A stretch of DNA of 64,000 bases from Congeria kusceri (Eukaryota > Mollusca > Bivalvia > Myida > Dreissenidae), in the NCBI GenBank assembly GCA_027627225.1, contig CM051026.1:8338925-8402924 (forward strand), read 5' to 3'. Under the pieces are notes generated by a model. It was not told where the DNA came from. It was given only the letters and a program-made list of their open reading frames with translations, and searched no databases. Position numbers and translations under genes: made by a program. Below, one piece after another: positions 38,151-50,700 of this stretch. Numbering within the stretch: the stretch's first letter is position 1; every line of letters starts with the position of its first letter.

Positions 38151-39449
38151 AGGCCAAACTAATTTGATTTCATGTTTAGAGTCCTCGGGCTGGTAGGTTT
38201 TCAGATGCCTGAACAAAAAAACACAAACATGTTTGACAATGTGAAATATTGAGAAAGTTGTAAGCATATAAAGCGTATAAATAATGCATATAATGATACA
38301 CTTTGTGTTATTTCGTTATATTATTATCTCAGTCGATGAATGATATTGTAAATTATACAAGTCATGCATCTCAGTTAATGTTATTTTTAAGTTTTGAATA
38401 TATATTTTTGTTGGAAATCTTGCATTTTGCGAATGTGTATCACTTAAAATAAGTTGATGATAATACAAAGTTCTGACTTGGAATCTTGCATTTTTGAATA
38501 ACTTCCCCACAGTTTTATAGATCGAAACACCTTAAAATTGTATGCTTTGTCTTATTACTATTTTGTATTGCCCATTTTAGGATATTATTTTTAATTTATA
38601 TATATTCGATTTAAAATATGTGAAAACAATTATGAGATCATGACGATGTTATTATACATGTATTCTTTGTAAATGTCAGGATTTTTCGATACCTATATTA
38701 TATAATATGAATTCAGACTTAACTTCGAAAAAAGACTTGTATCTGCTTTACCAATATTTGTAAAAAAAGGTGTGCAAGTAGTCAATATACACCGTTAAAA
38801 TACTCTGTTAAAGTAGGTTCCTACGTTAGATGTATCAGTTTTCAAGTTAACATTTGCTTTAGCTTGTATCACTGCCATAAATAAGTTGTGAATAACAAAT
38901 GTTTTTTTTATCGACTCATTGGTTATCTTTTCCTGCCTGGCTGATAGGTTTTGAAAAATCATGGGGACTCTAAACATATAATCAAATGTGTATGGTCTAA
39001 TCAATAAATGTACATTGCTACATATTTTCACACACGTATACGAACATTTAAACTTATACATGCACCATCTTGATTTTGATTCAATTAATTGAGAAATATT
39101 GAGTATTAATATGTAGTATAAATTGTAATTGTAATTCTACATATAATTACAAATGTGTTCATATTCCTAAAGTAGACGGCGAAAAACAAGCAAATTGTTT
39201 CAGAGATTTTGATAGTTCAATATATATGTTGACTATCGTTTAAACACATACAGAAATGAAACTGTTGTAGAGGCTCACCCTAGGATGTTTCAACCGATCA
39301 TAACAGTATGCGTATGCATTCACTGAACAAAACTAGTACAGAAATTAATAAAAACAATAGGCAACTGCATTATTAGTTAAAGAAAAGCTTTTCCTATAGT
39401 ATAGACGTGTAAAACATGCAAGCAAAAAAAACACAAGAAGACCGTAAGG
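38151..39449. other. AT-rich intergenic DNA, no gene seen
   Basis: No supported feature. Confidence 0.45.
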
Positions 39450-40970
39450 CCCTTGCTCGCTCACCTGAGGGGCTAAGCAAGTTTTATGTTGGCTGTGCAA
39501 AAAATGTTGCATCCAGAGTGTACGCAAGCTTTTTCTTCATTTGCCCTAGTGATTTAGTTTTTGACACCACATGGCACAGTTTCGAACTTCTCCGATATAT
39601 CATCGGAGTAAAACTTCTGGGCAAATTTCTTAAAGATTTGGCAATGATTGTGGTTTATAGAGTGCTGACAATGTAAATGTTGACGAAGGACGACGCACGA
39701 CGGACAACAGAGGGGTTTAGTAGAATGTCATACAAGGAGCATTTCTGCGAAATAAGTTTGAGATCAAGCGTGCGAATTCTGACAAACGGAATGTTTGAGG
39801 CAAATGGTCACTTGCCTCAAATAAAGGATCAGTTTTTCTCCTGATGATGTCTCTAGAGTTTCATTATTACCTATACTCCATATTGCCATAAAAAGAAAAA
39901 ATTGATGCGGGGCCATGTTTATAACGAATAAAAAAGATTTGAAGGGATTAGATAGAATGTCAGACAAGGACTATTTCTGTGAAATTCATTTAAAATCCAG
40001 CCAGCGGTTTAAGAAATACTGCCCCGCGCCCTGGCGGCCATGTTTGTAATCGAATCAAAACGATTGGATGGAATAAGATAGATGGTCCGCCAAGAAACAT
40101 TTCTATGAAATTATTTCAAAATCCAGAAAAATAGTTACAGACAAGAAGAATTTTAAAGTTTTCAATATAGCCATATAACGGGAGCTGCTCGTCCCCCGAG
40201 TGGCCCTGACTTTCAACAGAGAAGAGCCATTTTTGAACGATTTTTTAAATCAACCGAGATATCATAAGGACAAATGTTCTGAGCAAATGTCATGTTGACT
40301 GGGCAAAACATGTGGCCTCGAGAGTGTTCACAAGCTTTTTTAAAAGTTGACCACGAGCACAAGACGACGTACGACGCACAACGCAGCAGACATGTTGGTT
40401 TAACAAATCAAAATGAATCGAAGGAATTTGGTAAAGTTGTCATCTTAGTACCAAATCTTTTAAGTAAATTTGAAATCTAGAAAGTGGTTTTGATCAAGAA
40501 GATTTTCAAATTTGTTTATGTAGCCATATAAGAAAAACTGCCCGGCCCCCTTGCGCTAATGTTTTTTCAAGAATCGAAACGATTTGAAGGACTTTGAAAG
40601 ATGGTCATTCAATGACCATTTATATGAAATTATTGCGAAATTAAGCCAGTGGTTACAGACAAAAATGTTTTTAAAGTTTTCAATATAACCATATAAGGAA
40701 AAGATGTGGCCTCTAGAATGTTAACAAGCTTTGTGCTTCAATTTGATCTAGAGACCTAGTTTTTGAAACCACACAACCCAGTTTCGAAGTCGTCCGATAT
40801 ATCATTGGATCAAATGTTGTGGGCACTTTTTATGATGATTGGGCAATAAATTTGGTCTATAGAGTGTTCACAAGACAAAATGTTGACGACGCACGACGGA
40901 CGACGGACAAAAGACGTTTATACAAGCTCACCATAAGCACGTTGTGCTCAGGTGAGCTAACAAACTTCAA
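39450..40970. mobile_element. Non-autonomous element with inverted GCTCACCTGAG ends
   Basis: The left end carries GCTCACCTGAG at about 39458, and the right end carries CTCAGGTGAGC at about 40949-40960, its exact reverse complement. Near the right end, AGCTCACC...GGTGAGCT forms a terminal hairpin. The interior repeats two modules. One has TTTCGAACTTCTCCGATATA and TGGCAATGATTGTGG. The other has CCATGTTTGTAATCGAATC, TTTCTATGAAATTATTTC and TTTTCAATATAGCCATATAA. A (GACGACGCACGACGGAC)-type stretch precedes the right end. It resembles an abundant bivalve repeat I recall. ORFs inside are not genes. Confidence 0.65.
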
Positions 40971-40974
40971 TGTA

Positions 40975-43900
40975 CAAATTATAACTCAAAATACAATAAT
41001 AAAAGCATCATCGCCTAAGAAAGCAACGCGTTATGGTTTAATTTAAACCAATGTGAAGGCGCACAACACCAAACATCGTAAAAAACAAGCAAAGGCAAAC
41101 GATATTTATAAATAAAAACATCTTAAAGCCGCAGTCCATGGAATCTAATTCAATACACCATAATTTGGCAAAAGTTCTTATAAACGTTAATGGTGTTTAT
41201 TCGTCTGAAATCTGCATCTTAATTACAAAAGACATAATATTTTTTATGTTCGAAACCGCTGGGTAGGAACGGAATATACAATAATGTACATGCTGATTTA
41301 CTCCAGAGGCATCACCAGTTATCGCCTATAGAAAACAAACGATAACAAATAACCAAAACATTATTACTGCACCGATTTCAATGCGCTTTGTTTGTATATT
41401 GATCGGTGAGATGTCTATTAGAAACGATTTTTACAAAGTTTTGTCTTTATTAACATATTTTTGGACTGCTGCTTTTACATCGCATTACATACGGCTATTT
41501 ATTTTACATGAGCCAGATGCAATAACAGTAAAACAACATGTTAACAGTGCTTTGGCTACTGTTTCACATACAATAAATAACATTCAGGAGTCATAATCCA
41601 GAAACATCTTAAGTTTATTTTATTTTGTTTTTACTTAAGTTCAAATTGTTGCAAGGTTATAATTTTAAAACTACATGTAAATTAATGAATCCAATTACAG
41701 TTTAATAAGTCGAATTTAATAATAAGTTTATAATTAGTGAACATTCCGCGAAATTGTTTGTATACATGGATAAAAATGACGAATTTAAGGCTAAGGATAG
41801 GATTGTACTTAAGATGTTTCTGGAATATGACCCAAGAGCTATTAACACTGACATTACAACAATAATCTTCTTTAAACGATTATATATTATTGTATGTCGA
41901 AGCACCATAGAGCTGAAAAACTAATTTTATAATCGGGAAATGATTGATTTTCCATCACGACAGCTCATTAAAGAAATAATGTAATCGATTGTTGTCGTGT
42001 GTTTGATTCAAATTATAATTTTCGTGCATGATGATAATTACACAATACAAGTGAAACTAGATAAATACAAATATAAAAGTAAAACACAAGTATCATAAAC
42101 ATACATGTAACAACTGTGCTCACTTAATATGTTCAAGCAGCATTTATCATACACGTAACAAAAATAAAAGTTTGTCACAAACGTCATTAAACTAAAATGA
42201 GACACATTATTGGTTTACACACAATATATATCAGCATGACAATCAAAACTCAGAAAATATAAACGAACATGTTAAACTACAGCAGACACTAAATAAACTT
42301 TCCAAATATCAACCGGTTAATATTACAAGGCCATTGGCATGCAATGATGTGCACTTTGCACAGGAATTATAACGCAATTTACAAATTCCTACACTCACAC
42401 ACCCAGTTAATAAAATGTGGCTGTAAATTTGTAAACAAGGTTTCATAAATTTAAATTGAAAACAAAACCTTATTGCTCAACGAGTTCATAGTAAAACGTT
42501 TTATGTGTAAAGACATCTGTCTTTGTGCTTTGAATACTATGTCATAATTCACAAGTGTTACGTTAACATGAATTTAGATATCACATCGAATATAAAACAA
42601 GACATCAGTGAAGACGACATAAAATGTAATTCGTATTTAAAGACAATATTGGAATAGTCAACGTTTACCAAAGTTGGGGATCAGCAATTGTATCAATAAT
42701 AAAAGAAATCACGAAATTGTGGCATTCTACCAATCGAATGAAACAATTCACAAATGTAAACTGACGACAAAATCATGCATATTCTACACATTATTTGTGT
42801 TACTTGTAAAATAACGATAAAACACATTTAATTAACACATATTGATTCTTACGTCTCATACCATAGTATGACTATGGCCTAACCATAACTCTAAGATCAC
42901 GCACACTATTAAACTAACAAAACAAGTTTGTAAGTCAAAATAAGCATTTTAAGTCATTTTAAAAACATCACTGGGCTGGTATTCATAAAGCTCGGAAGGG
43001 AAATCTTAAATTAAGTTGTAATTAAGTGAAAATTTATATTAAATTTTCTACGTGAAATCCGATGATTTAAAATGACAAAATGGGATAATACCAAACATCT
43101 AAGCAATTTTAACTAGTTAAAAACATTTCAATGTAAATAGACATATTCATAAAACAGGCAGAGAATTAAGGAATTTTCTGAATTTAAGAAATGTACTCAG
43201 GTTTTCTCTAAGGAGCTTTATGAATACGGGCCCTGATCTGTAAAATGTTTCTAGGCACTGATACGTCTACAAACACATTTAAACATGATGTACATAATTG
43301 TGTTGAGTAATTGTGTACACAGAATGTACGATAATAGAAAAGTACATACAATCAAGTTTAAAAGTAAAACTCTCACAAACAAACAAAATATGTTCAAATG
43401 TATCATGTATCATTAAAGAAACACAAAATGAATGCAATTTTAACAACATCCTCAATCTATTAACGCTTAATTGAAAAGTCATAACATCATTTTGAGGCAA
43501 ATTATTGGTGGTCATTACAAAATATTTCATCACGGCAAACGCAACTCAGAAATCATACACTTAAAAAGTTAAAATAACGTAGAAATTAAATTCCAAAATA
43601 ACCATTTAAAAACTTCAAGGTTACACGCATGTGCTATTATGAAATTAACACACGAACAAGAATACCATTCATAAATCCATACACGCCTGCACAAATAAGC
43701 TTCGGCACAGTTTATTTATACAAATCACATTCTTATATGTTGTATTTATTACTCTGCATTAGGTATCGTAGTATTTTCATTGGAAATTAGCATGTTTACA
43801 CATCCACACACATTACGTTATTTTAACTTTGGCAGAGTTTATATTATGTACAACAATTATACAATATAATGTGATTAAATGAAGTTAAAAATATTATCAA

Positions 43901-44656
43901 TTAATAGATGTGTGTGTTGACGTCAACTTTCATAGACTATTTTCAACAATGAATATATTTTGCCCAATTTTTTTTTTCTTCATTACAGTTCAAAACAATG
44001 CAGAATTCTACGGTATAAAATATTAATAAAATTTCACACTATGATATCATAAAATATAATCTGATTACATATACACAGAATGAAATAGAAAATAGTATCA
44101 ATAACACAAGCAGAAAATATATCAATCAAAATGAATATGTAGATGTGTGACAAACTAGATCAGAACACAGTTTGGGTATGTGTTTTAAGTTTCGCAATAC
44201 ATTTCAACCCGACATTAAGTTTTTAACAAATAATCTACATTACATTTAATTGTTGGTAAAACTATCAATCAGAATGTATTCCAGTTCGCAATTTTATATG
44301 TCGCAATAACATGTAGTTGACGATGTTAATTTGGTGAGCTCGCCTTTTTGAGATGAAAAAAACCGTGAATACACAGTTAATTAGGTTTACCTAACAATGT
44401 CAATGTAAGAGGGCAATGCTAGATCGATTAAGTAAATAAAAAGATAACAGTTTATGATAAGTGAAAATACAATATACAATAAACACAAATATTAAAATTG
44501 ATTAACTTAAAAAGGCAACAATAAAAATATCAAGGCCAAAACACTTCTTAATGCAAGTCGATGTGGTTTAAACCAGTCTGAAGGCACGCCACATTCTTAA
44601 CCTTAGGCTTGGTATAAACTTTATAAAAATATGCATTTAGGCAGCACATATCGTGC
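40975..44656. other. AT-rich intergenic DNA, no gene seen
   Basis: Very AT-rich with only short ORFs. A fragment at 44535-44620 (GATGTGGTTTAAACCAGTCT, GGCACGCCACATTCTTA) is a diverged partial copy of dispersed family R1. Confidence 0.5.
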
Positions 44657-44842
44657 TTTGAGAGAGGCAGAAGGTGCTATTAACCTGTTTGAGAGAGGCA
44701 GAAGGTGCTATTAGCCTGTTTGAGAGAGACAGAAGGTGCTATTAGCCTGTTTGAGAGAGGCAGAAGGTGCTATTAGCCTGTTTGAGAGAGGCAGAAGGTG
44801 CTATTAGCCTGTTTGAGAGAGGCAGAAGGTGCTATTAGCCTG
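44657..44842 (+). repeat. 31-bp minisatellite, exactly 6 units, with an inverted half-unit beside it
   Basis: Units start at 44657, 44688, 44719, 44750, 44781 and 44812. The unit begins TTTGAGAGAGGCAGAAGGTG. Just beyond, at about 44862-44880, GAACCTTCTGCCTTTCAAG is an inverted partial copy able to pair with the units. Confidence 0.95.
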
Positions 44843-45401
44843 TTTTGTACATATGTTGATAGAACCTTCTGCCTTTCAAGTGACGATGTACAATGTATAT
44901 ACAGCTTTTGTTGGAACAAAATGATCATTGCCTTATGTCAAACTTAACATTTACAGATGTGTTTATTAAACCTTCAAATATATTCACCAAATATTTCATG
45001 AAAACAATGACAATATAGATCACCCTCCGCCATATATAGAGAAACATTTTTACAATAATCATAGTTATGAATTCGAGATAATGGGCAGCAAAGCACTGCG
45101 CAGTATGTTATCCAATTCATAGTAAATTAATGCATATAACGTAATTAATATATTGTTACAATTCTGATACGTTCAATGTATCTTTACAATTATGTGTTAT
45201 CCACGTAGTACAACTAGTAAACAAAATACAAAACATAAGACAAAACATGAAACAAATAAAAAAAATGTTGACGTGATTGATCAAAGTCACCATCCAGTTT
45301 GGGAACTGGGAATAATACGTTCAATTGTCAGTTAAAAATATATATCAGTACTTGTAGTTAAACACTTGCGCAAAGAGTCAAACACGTTATCATTGGGAAT
45401 A

Positions 45402-45457
45402 GCGAGCCCGTATTCGTGGTAATTCCTCAGACTGCCCAACTATTAAGATTCGCCGTA
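45402..45457 (-). pseudogene. Fossil fragment of the alpha/beta exon (matches 48960-49020)
   Basis: Plus-strand AATTCCTCAGACTGCCCAAC and the following bases are nearly identical to 48987-49015 inside exon 48838-49416. The minus strand reads ILIVGQSEELPRIRARYSQ then a stop, against VLIVGQSEELPLIP in the gene. It carries a short insertion and ends abruptly on both sides. It lies about 1.4 kb beyond the 3' end of the gene. Confidence 0.7.
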
Positions 45458-45788
45458 TTCGTACAACTCCTAGATTTCAGAATTAAGAATAGAACTAGAC
45501 AGCAGAAAAATACTTGTGTGCCCGCACAATTGTTAGTAACGATATCGTATATTTTATAAACAAATCTTTCTTAATAAAGAGTGCTATACTTATACATGGC
45601 GAATACCAAGTAAGAATGGGTTGGTGAATACGGACCTTGTATAAAATAAAATAAAAATCCAAATTACAAACACATCCAATAAAACTATTACCGATAATAA
45701 AACACCAACAAAATCTTCACTAATGTTTCACACACTAATTTGCGTCTTTTTATTTGAAGCAATATACAATTGGCCCAAATATATATAT

Positions 45789-45921
45789 AGAAGATATTTG
45801 TTGATTTTGGTTTAAGATCGTATTTTACTTTAGGAGTGTTCATAGAAAATGATATTTTCACGATTGCCTACGATCACGAGTGAAATAAAATACAATCTTA
45901 CACCGAAATCAACAAATTTTC
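45789..45921. mobile_element. Foldback element with imperfect inverted arms
   Basis: TTTGTTGATTTTGGTTTAAG followed by ATCGTATTTTACTT at the left pairs with AAATACAATCTTACACCG followed by AAATCAACAAATTTTC at the right. The arms are about 40 bp and the loop about 50 bp. A related hairpin lies just downstream (46150-46260, TAAAATTTTATTT words). Confidence 0.6.
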
Positions 45922-46819
45922 TTTTTATTTTATGCTTTTGGGCAATAAATAAATAAAATTGTGCGAGGTATGCTTAAACGTCACAAGTTCGTGTATTATG
46001 ACGTCATAAAAATGACGTCATAAATGATTCCAAAACTGCCACTCGTTAATATGGTCGACAAAAGTGCCATGTTTTGTCAATCATTGTCGCTAAATCATAA
46101 TTTTGTCGAATTGTATATTGTGTTTAATGAAAACGATGCTGTTTATAAAAACATAGTCCGTTTTATGTTATATTTTTACTGCAGTGAAGACATAAAATTT
46201 TATTTTTTCGCTGCATCAACAGTGAAAATATAAAATTTTATTTCACCAGTAAAATTCGATATTTCACTGAAAAGCATATAAGTAATGATAAACATGTACA
46301 TAATACCTAATAAACCATCTGGTGTTCAATGTAAATCTTTGACATATAAAACTGGTGCACTCACTAAACAAGCAAATATTTAATATAAAAGTATGTGTTT
46401 GCAAATTAAAAATAAAACATGTCAACATCATTTATCCCATTGTATCGTAATCAAACAAAAATACAAAAATAGCATAGTATTATATATCGCAGTGTATCGC
46501 ATTAAATAGATAAATTACAATAAAATATATGGAATTCAACAACAATGCGATATAAAATACGTAACGTGCTGTCAGTCACACTTTGGTGATAATCAAACGG
46601 TTATCTAATTATCCCGTTACTTCAGCAGCGAATTTATCTCAGACGGGTGACAATATACACGAGTACAGATTTTAGGGGTTCATATAAAGAAGGGTTAAAC
46701 TATGTCTTTAACAGGTTCTCTGTTTTTCAACTACTACAAGGTGAATGTAAACACATTGATGTTCAGACATCCTGTATTTTTATATTTATGTTTTTTCCTG
46801 TAGTTTATGTTAATGCACC
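45922..46819. other. 3' flank of the main gene, no other gene seen
   Basis: AT-rich. No canonical AATAAA was found on the minus strand close to the stop codon; the nearest clear ones lie some 600 bp away near 46200-46245, so the poly(A) site is undetermined. Confidence 0.4.
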
Positions 46820-47767
46820 TTAGGCATTGTCGTCGCTTACGCTTTCTTCCTCAAAGATTAAAAACTGACAATCATTCATAACTGAAAGTTTTTGAAGTCC
46901 ATCATCAAGTATCTGAGCTGTGTATCGTCTATGAGTTGACTCGCCGTCAAGCTGAACCGAACTGATTAGCATAGCAACTGCGTATAACACTTCGTGGCGT
47001 GGGTCGAAGTAGCAAATCATGGCCCCGCTGTCTCCTTGTTGTGCGAACGGCTCATCTGTTCGGCGGTCACGAACAATTATTCTCAGACCATTGGCGGTTG
47101 TAGCATCATGCTCGACAAGAATGCCGTAACCAGGGGAAGACGTTGCGCCCCATATGTGCACAGGCTTTCCCCTCAAAGCCCTGATATCGCCAGATTTTCT
47201 TAGTTTAGAGTACATGTTAACATTGAGTTCAGTCCTGAATCTTGGGTCGCAAAGATGTTTACAGGCCTCATCAACATCTACCGGCATTATGTCTATTTCA
47301 TCAGTTTGATGTACGCCAGCAATACGACCTATTGGCGTTAAAACTTTGTCGACAATAAGCACAGGTAAGTTCGTTTGTTGAACGACGTGTCTGGAGACGA
47401 GCGCTGCAGTGCTAGGTTCATTTGTGCTTTCAGTACTGGGTTCGTTTGTGCGTGAAGAACAAGCAGTGTCCTGTATTGGAACACTGGTTTCATCTCTCAC
47501 TGAGATACTTGGCAATTGAACTTTCTTAACAAACCCACCTAGCGTTCCAATAGATTGAAAAACTGAATCACCCGACGAACATTGTGACAATTGCTGCGCT
47601 CTTCCGTACGAAATGTTGTATTCTTTGACATCGTTTCGATCTAACTCCTTTTTAAGAATTGCTTCAACATCAGAACTTGCTGTTGATGAATCAACATAAA
47701 TTTGAAGCTTGCCGCGACTTTTAAAGCACATAATGAGACCTGGTATGCCAATTATTGTTTCAATGAC
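46820..47767 (-). CDS. Exon 9: trypsin-like (PA clan) serine protease domain and C-terminus
   Basis: This 948-nt terminal exon encodes residues 767-1081. The acceptor is TTCTCTTAAAG in phase 0, starting VIETIIGIPGLIMCF. GTLGGFV looks like the first barrel strand, and ALVSRHVV carries the catalytic-type His (893). TDEIDIMPVDV carries the likely Asp (925, with 922 and 930 as alternatives), and AQQGDSGAMIC carries the Ser (1013). A Ser/Thr-rich insert with two NEPST copies separates the first strand from the His. A decayed paralogue at 22130-22835 keeps the scaffold but not the serine, supporting the domain limits. The substrate is unknown. Self-processing is possible but not shown. Confidence 0.8.
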   Translation of the reverse strand, partial: VIETIIGIPGLIMCFKSRGKLQIYVDSSTASSDVEAILKKELDRNDVKEYNISYGRAQQLSQCSSGDSVFQSIGTLGGFVKKVQLPSISVRDETSVPIQDTACSSRTNEPSTESTNEPSTAALVSRHVVQQTNLPVLIVDKVLTPIGRIAGVHQTDEIDIMPVDVDEACKHLCDPRFRTELNVNMYSKLRKSGDIRALRGKPVHIWGATSSPGYGILVEHDATTANGLRIIVRDRRTDEPFAQQGDSGAMICYFDPRHEVLYAVAMLISSVQLDGESTHRRYTAQILDDGLQKLSVMNDCQFLIFEEESVSDDNA

Positions 47768-50700
47768 CTTTAAGAGAAAACAAAACGACCATAACCGTAA
47801 AACAATACATGAACGATCTTGCGATAGAAGGCGTTAAAATTTTCAATAATAATGATATAACGAAACAAACGACCATAAACTGAATAACCGAAACTAATAA
47901 AAAGTGCCATCTACGAGTAACAGTATGCTAACGCTTCAATGTGTAAATGCAGCAACACTCTCAATTGGTTTAGAGAAAATAAATACCTTCTCAATATTTA
48001 AAGGATATTCGACGGGGTTTGAAGTGTCTTTCACTGGACATTCCTCTGCGGGGACGTCACTGCTTTCGAAAGCTGGCTTTATAAGGTCGAACACGCCTTC
48101 AAGGTTGGCCTTATCATTTTCTGGAAACCAATTCAACGATATGTTTGTGTTAGTTTCTCAACGATTTGTTATCAAATATGTGTAGCAAGCATAATTACTG
48201 TCGATGCCCTTGATGTCTCTTACTGTAAATACTTTTGCTTCGCGGTGTCTAAATTGTACGCATTCGTAAAAAAACGCTTATTTGAGTTGGCTTAAAATCG
48301 CGCATTATTTATTTACATGTATACATTTTCAAATAATCATGCAAAAAGAAAATTTACGGGTGGTCTTAAATTCGCGCTCTTTTCGCACATCGAAAAACGC
48401 GCAATTAGACAACCACGAAATTAAATGGATTTACAGTATTTTAAACAATTTTTATATAGTTAGGTGATTTTCTCACGTTCTGTAATCATGATAAATGTCC
48501 ACTATACAACCAAAAATAAATAATCAAAAATAACATAACCAAGAAGTTAAAAAAACGCTTATTTGCGTGGGCTTAAAATCGCGCATTATTCATTTACATG
48601 TATACATTTTCAAATAATCATGCAAAATGAAAATGTACGCGCGGTCTTATATTCGCGCTCTTTTAGCACCTCGAAAAACGCGCAATTAGACGACCACGAA
48701 ATTAAATGGTTTTACAATATTTTAAACAATATTTATATAGTTTGGTGATTTTCTTAGGTTCTGTAATAAGGATGAATGTCCAATATACAACCAAAAATAA
48801 ATAATTACGAATAACATAACCAAGAAGTTATGCTTACCAGAAAATGTGTTTTGTAACTCGTATGACCGTAAATTGGAATAAATTGCTTTCAGTATGCCAA
48901 AGGCGCAACGTTCCAGTAAAGAATCCGCATCCTTCATGATCCTGCTTGACTCCGTTTGGCTAAGGACAACGTTGGGAATAAGTGGCAATTCCTCAGACTG
49001 CCCAACTATTAAGACTCCTGTGTTACAGATGTCTGATTCTTTCAAAGCCCTGGCAACTGATGCTTGCATTGCACTATCAATCACGATCAATGCAAATGCT
49101 TTTGTTTGTTTTATATTTTCAATTACACTATGTGTTGACATGTCATTGGTTATCTCAATTGATCGATCTTCAAAGTGGCGTCGAAACTGCTCTGTTGTGT
49201 AAACATGTACAACATTCGAGGAAATGACACTGTTTATTTTTTCATCTAACAACGGAGTAGCTTTTGGAAAATCGTGCTCATAAATTGTGAGTATTCCTCT
49301 AATTGTCTCACAAAAGTATCTCAATAACTGAAAACTCTCTTTGGTAAAATCTAATCTCATCAACAGATTTTCGGTTTTCTGTTCAGATTGTTTAAAACTC
49401 GTCAGAGTGTTTGTACCTGAAACAAGCTCACTTTAATAATCATATACTTATTAATGGTTATGGTTGTGTCTGAACCTTTTTCATATCTAATTCATTCTTA
49501 GACACAAATGCTATCTTAGGTCAATATGTTTTTTAAATCTTTATCAAGAAAAGCATGGTTCAAAAAGGTGGACGTGGCGACTAAGCATAGCGTTATATAG
49601 GTAAGAAATACACCAGCAAAATGCAGTTCAGCAGTTTTATAAATACAAGAATCAAATACAATGCATCTCACTGACAAAAGTTCACTAACCATCTTCTGGA
49701 GATATGGACGGGTCTACTGTCCAGTGCTGTCTATGTTTGCTAATTGCACCGTGATGTTCATTCAGTGACATCGTGTTTTTTACAGGCTGTAGATATATGC
49801 GCAATATACATAAATATACACACTGTGAAACTATGCTAGTGTTTAATGAATTTCAATATATTATAGAAAGTGTAACGTTTAGTGTAATGTTTTCTGAGAA
49901 TTCGAAATTATCCATTTGTTATGTTTCAATCAGGATTGAAACTATAACAAACGGTCGCACTAATAGAATACAATGATGTTTATTATTGTCGTTCAAACAA
50001 ATAGATACTTCTAAATTCTGTAGATTAAGGACTGTCAAAACTATAGTTACATAGCTTGCTTATGTAGTTGTATGGTCCGAGTTTACTAGTAACAATGAAC
50101 GAATAAGTTGCAACATATAGCACCTTCATTTCGTTCCGATGTTTCGTTGTTTCTTCTTGCGATTGTGGTTCCAACGTCGTGTGGACATCCTGTATCAACG
50201 ACCTTATTCTGTCATTGATTTTGTCAAATATTCCGTTCACCATTCCCTGGAATTAGACTCTGCAGTTTGTTAAGATTGGACTAAGGTATTATAGGGTAAG
50301 CCACGTATGATGTCTAATAACTCGTTCAGTTTAAGTTCGAAATTTAGCTTTACGTTCAGAGGGTTGCATGATGTCGAAATGTGTCTAAAGCAACTACGAC
50401 ACAAAAATCACAATAACACCCGCGAAACTGGAATTAAACAGTAAAACATGCAAATTAAAAGGACTTGAAACACATTGAAAGCGTCCTGTCAGCAGCTATA
50501 TGGACAGGTTTTCAATACCGATATAATCCATTAAGAAATGTGAAAAGTTTAGTTACAAGAGAGGAAAATCATATTATACATAGTGTTTTCGTTTATGGCA
50601 AGCAATATTTAAATCAATCAGTCATCTGTTTGTGATTCTTACCTTTAATTCTTCCCATTCCTTTAATTGTTCTGAAACGAAAATGAAAATAATTCAAAAT

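Noticed and set aside
48722..48837. C-terminal extension of the exon 7 ORF (KHNFLVMLFVIIYFWLY)
   Set aside because: It lies beyond a strong GTAAGC donor and inside the duplicated intronic repeat.
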